5,869 bases of DNA from Actinomycetota bacterium (GTDB taxonomy: Bacteria > Actinomycetota > Actinomycetes > Streptosporangiales > Streptosporangiaceae), in NCBI GenBank assembly GCA_003541285.1, contig DPMS01000134.1:1-5869 (forward strand). Direction: 5' to 3'. The notes beneath the pieces are model-generated. The model was not told the DNA's origin, made no database searches, and saw only the letters and a program-made list of their open reading frames with translations. Below are positions 5,568-5,869 of the stretch, one piece after another; position 1 is the first letter of the stretch, and the number at the start of each line of letters is the position of its first letter. The position numbers and the translations under genes were made by a program.

Positions 5568-5869
5568 CGTGGCCACCCTGCATGCCCGATCCGGCGCCCG
5601 GCAGCGCCGGAGCGCCGGCCGCTCCCGCGTACTGACCGGCACCGGCCCGCCCGGCGCCGTCAGGGCCAGCCGCCTCGTCGCCGCCGGCGGCGATCTCCAC
5701 CTCGTCCGGACCTAGCGGCAGCGGCGACCCCGCGAGCTCCTGCCCGACCGTCCGGGGCAAGGTGAGCCGGAACACCGAACCCTTCCCGCGCTCGCCCCAG
5801 GCCTGCAGCCACCCCCGGTGCAGCCGGGCGTCCTCAAGGGCGATGGCCAGGCCCAGCCCGGTACCGCCG
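5560..5869 (-). CDS. mtrB: Sensor histidine kinase MtrB, C-terminal fragment
   Basis: Only the last 102 complete codons are in the window; the gene continues past position 5869. The fragment opens with GGTGLGLAIALEDARLHRGW, the G2 box and following helix of the kinase ATP-binding (HATPase_c) domain. LQAWGERGKGSVFRLTLPR then forms its last strand. LEDARLH..WLQAWG is characteristic of MtrB, the membrane kinase that phosphorylates MtrA to control cell division, cell wall hydrolases and osmotic response in actinobacteria. A tail of about 63 residues follows, acidic at first (GPDEVEIAAGGDE) and then Gly/Ala-rich and probably disordered. The stop overlaps the lpqB start by 8 nt, so the two genes are very likely translated from one message. 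mtrA is expected upstream, beyond the right edge of the window. Confidence 0.94.
   Translation of the reverse strand, partial: GGTGLGLAIALEDARLHRGWLQAWGERGKGSVFRLTLPRTVGQELAGSPLPLGPDEVEIAAGGDEAAGPDGAGRAGAGQYAGAAGAPALPGAGSGMQGGHDG

Noticed and set aside
5568..5642. Upstream ATG for lpqB at 5642
   Set aside because: It would add 25 Arg-rich residues ahead of the signal peptide and lie wholly within mtrB. ATG 5567 gives the normal coupled overlap and signal peptide.
3936..5765. 609-codon open frame on the + strand opposite lpqB
   Set aside because: It is antisense to a certain gene, rich in Arg/Pro/Gly with no domain or signal, and is the usual by-product of high GC at third codon positions.
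1..5869. CRISPR array, insertion sequence, tRNA or rRNA
   Set aside because: I looked for regularly spaced repeats, transposase motifs, terminal inverted repeats and tRNA-like arms and saw none. The window looks like conserved chromosomal core.

Overview
The window comes from a high-GC Gram-positive bacterium of the Actinomycetota. Codon third positions are strongly G/C, and the gene set mtrB-lpqB-hpf is the conserved actinobacterial block that normally follows mtrA and lies near secA. The family cannot be fixed from the sequence, but the set looks more like Streptomyces or Streptosporangiales relatives than mycobacteria, because a NarL-type response regulator and a YcaQ-type protein sit next to hpf.

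Layout from left to right. On the + strand: a small two-helix HGxxPAAW-family membrane protein (46-321), then a 410-residue YcaQ/AlkX-like winged-helix DNA glycosylase candidate (423-1655). This gene converges tail to tail, with 20 bp between stop codons, on a NarL/FixJ-type response regulator on the - strand (1676-2395). The remaining genes are all on the - strand. Reading right to left they are the C-terminal end of the sensor kinase MtrB (5560-5869, cut by the window edge), lipoprotein LpqB (3723-5567, 8-nt overlap with mtrB), a 379-bp non-coding gap, the long-form ribosome hibernation factor HPF (2540-3343), a strong terminator, and the response regulator.

MtrB and LpqB belong to one envelope/cell-division signalling module: LpqB is the lipoprotein partner of the MtrAB two-component system. 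HPF parks ribosomes in stress or stationary phase. It appears to have its own promoter (CTGACA-N17-TAGTTT, 3657-3685) and a leader of about 300 nt. The leader holds several well-formed stem-loops, the last of which ends directly at the ribosome binding site. ComF, which often lies between lpqB and hpf in relatives, is absent, and the leader occupies its place. This leader is the most interesting unexplained element. It may be a structured regulatory or non-coding RNA, possibly of the raiA-associated type, but that is a hypothesis to be tested by covariance search. Everything else is recognisable actinobacterial core content with small oddities, noted in the entries.
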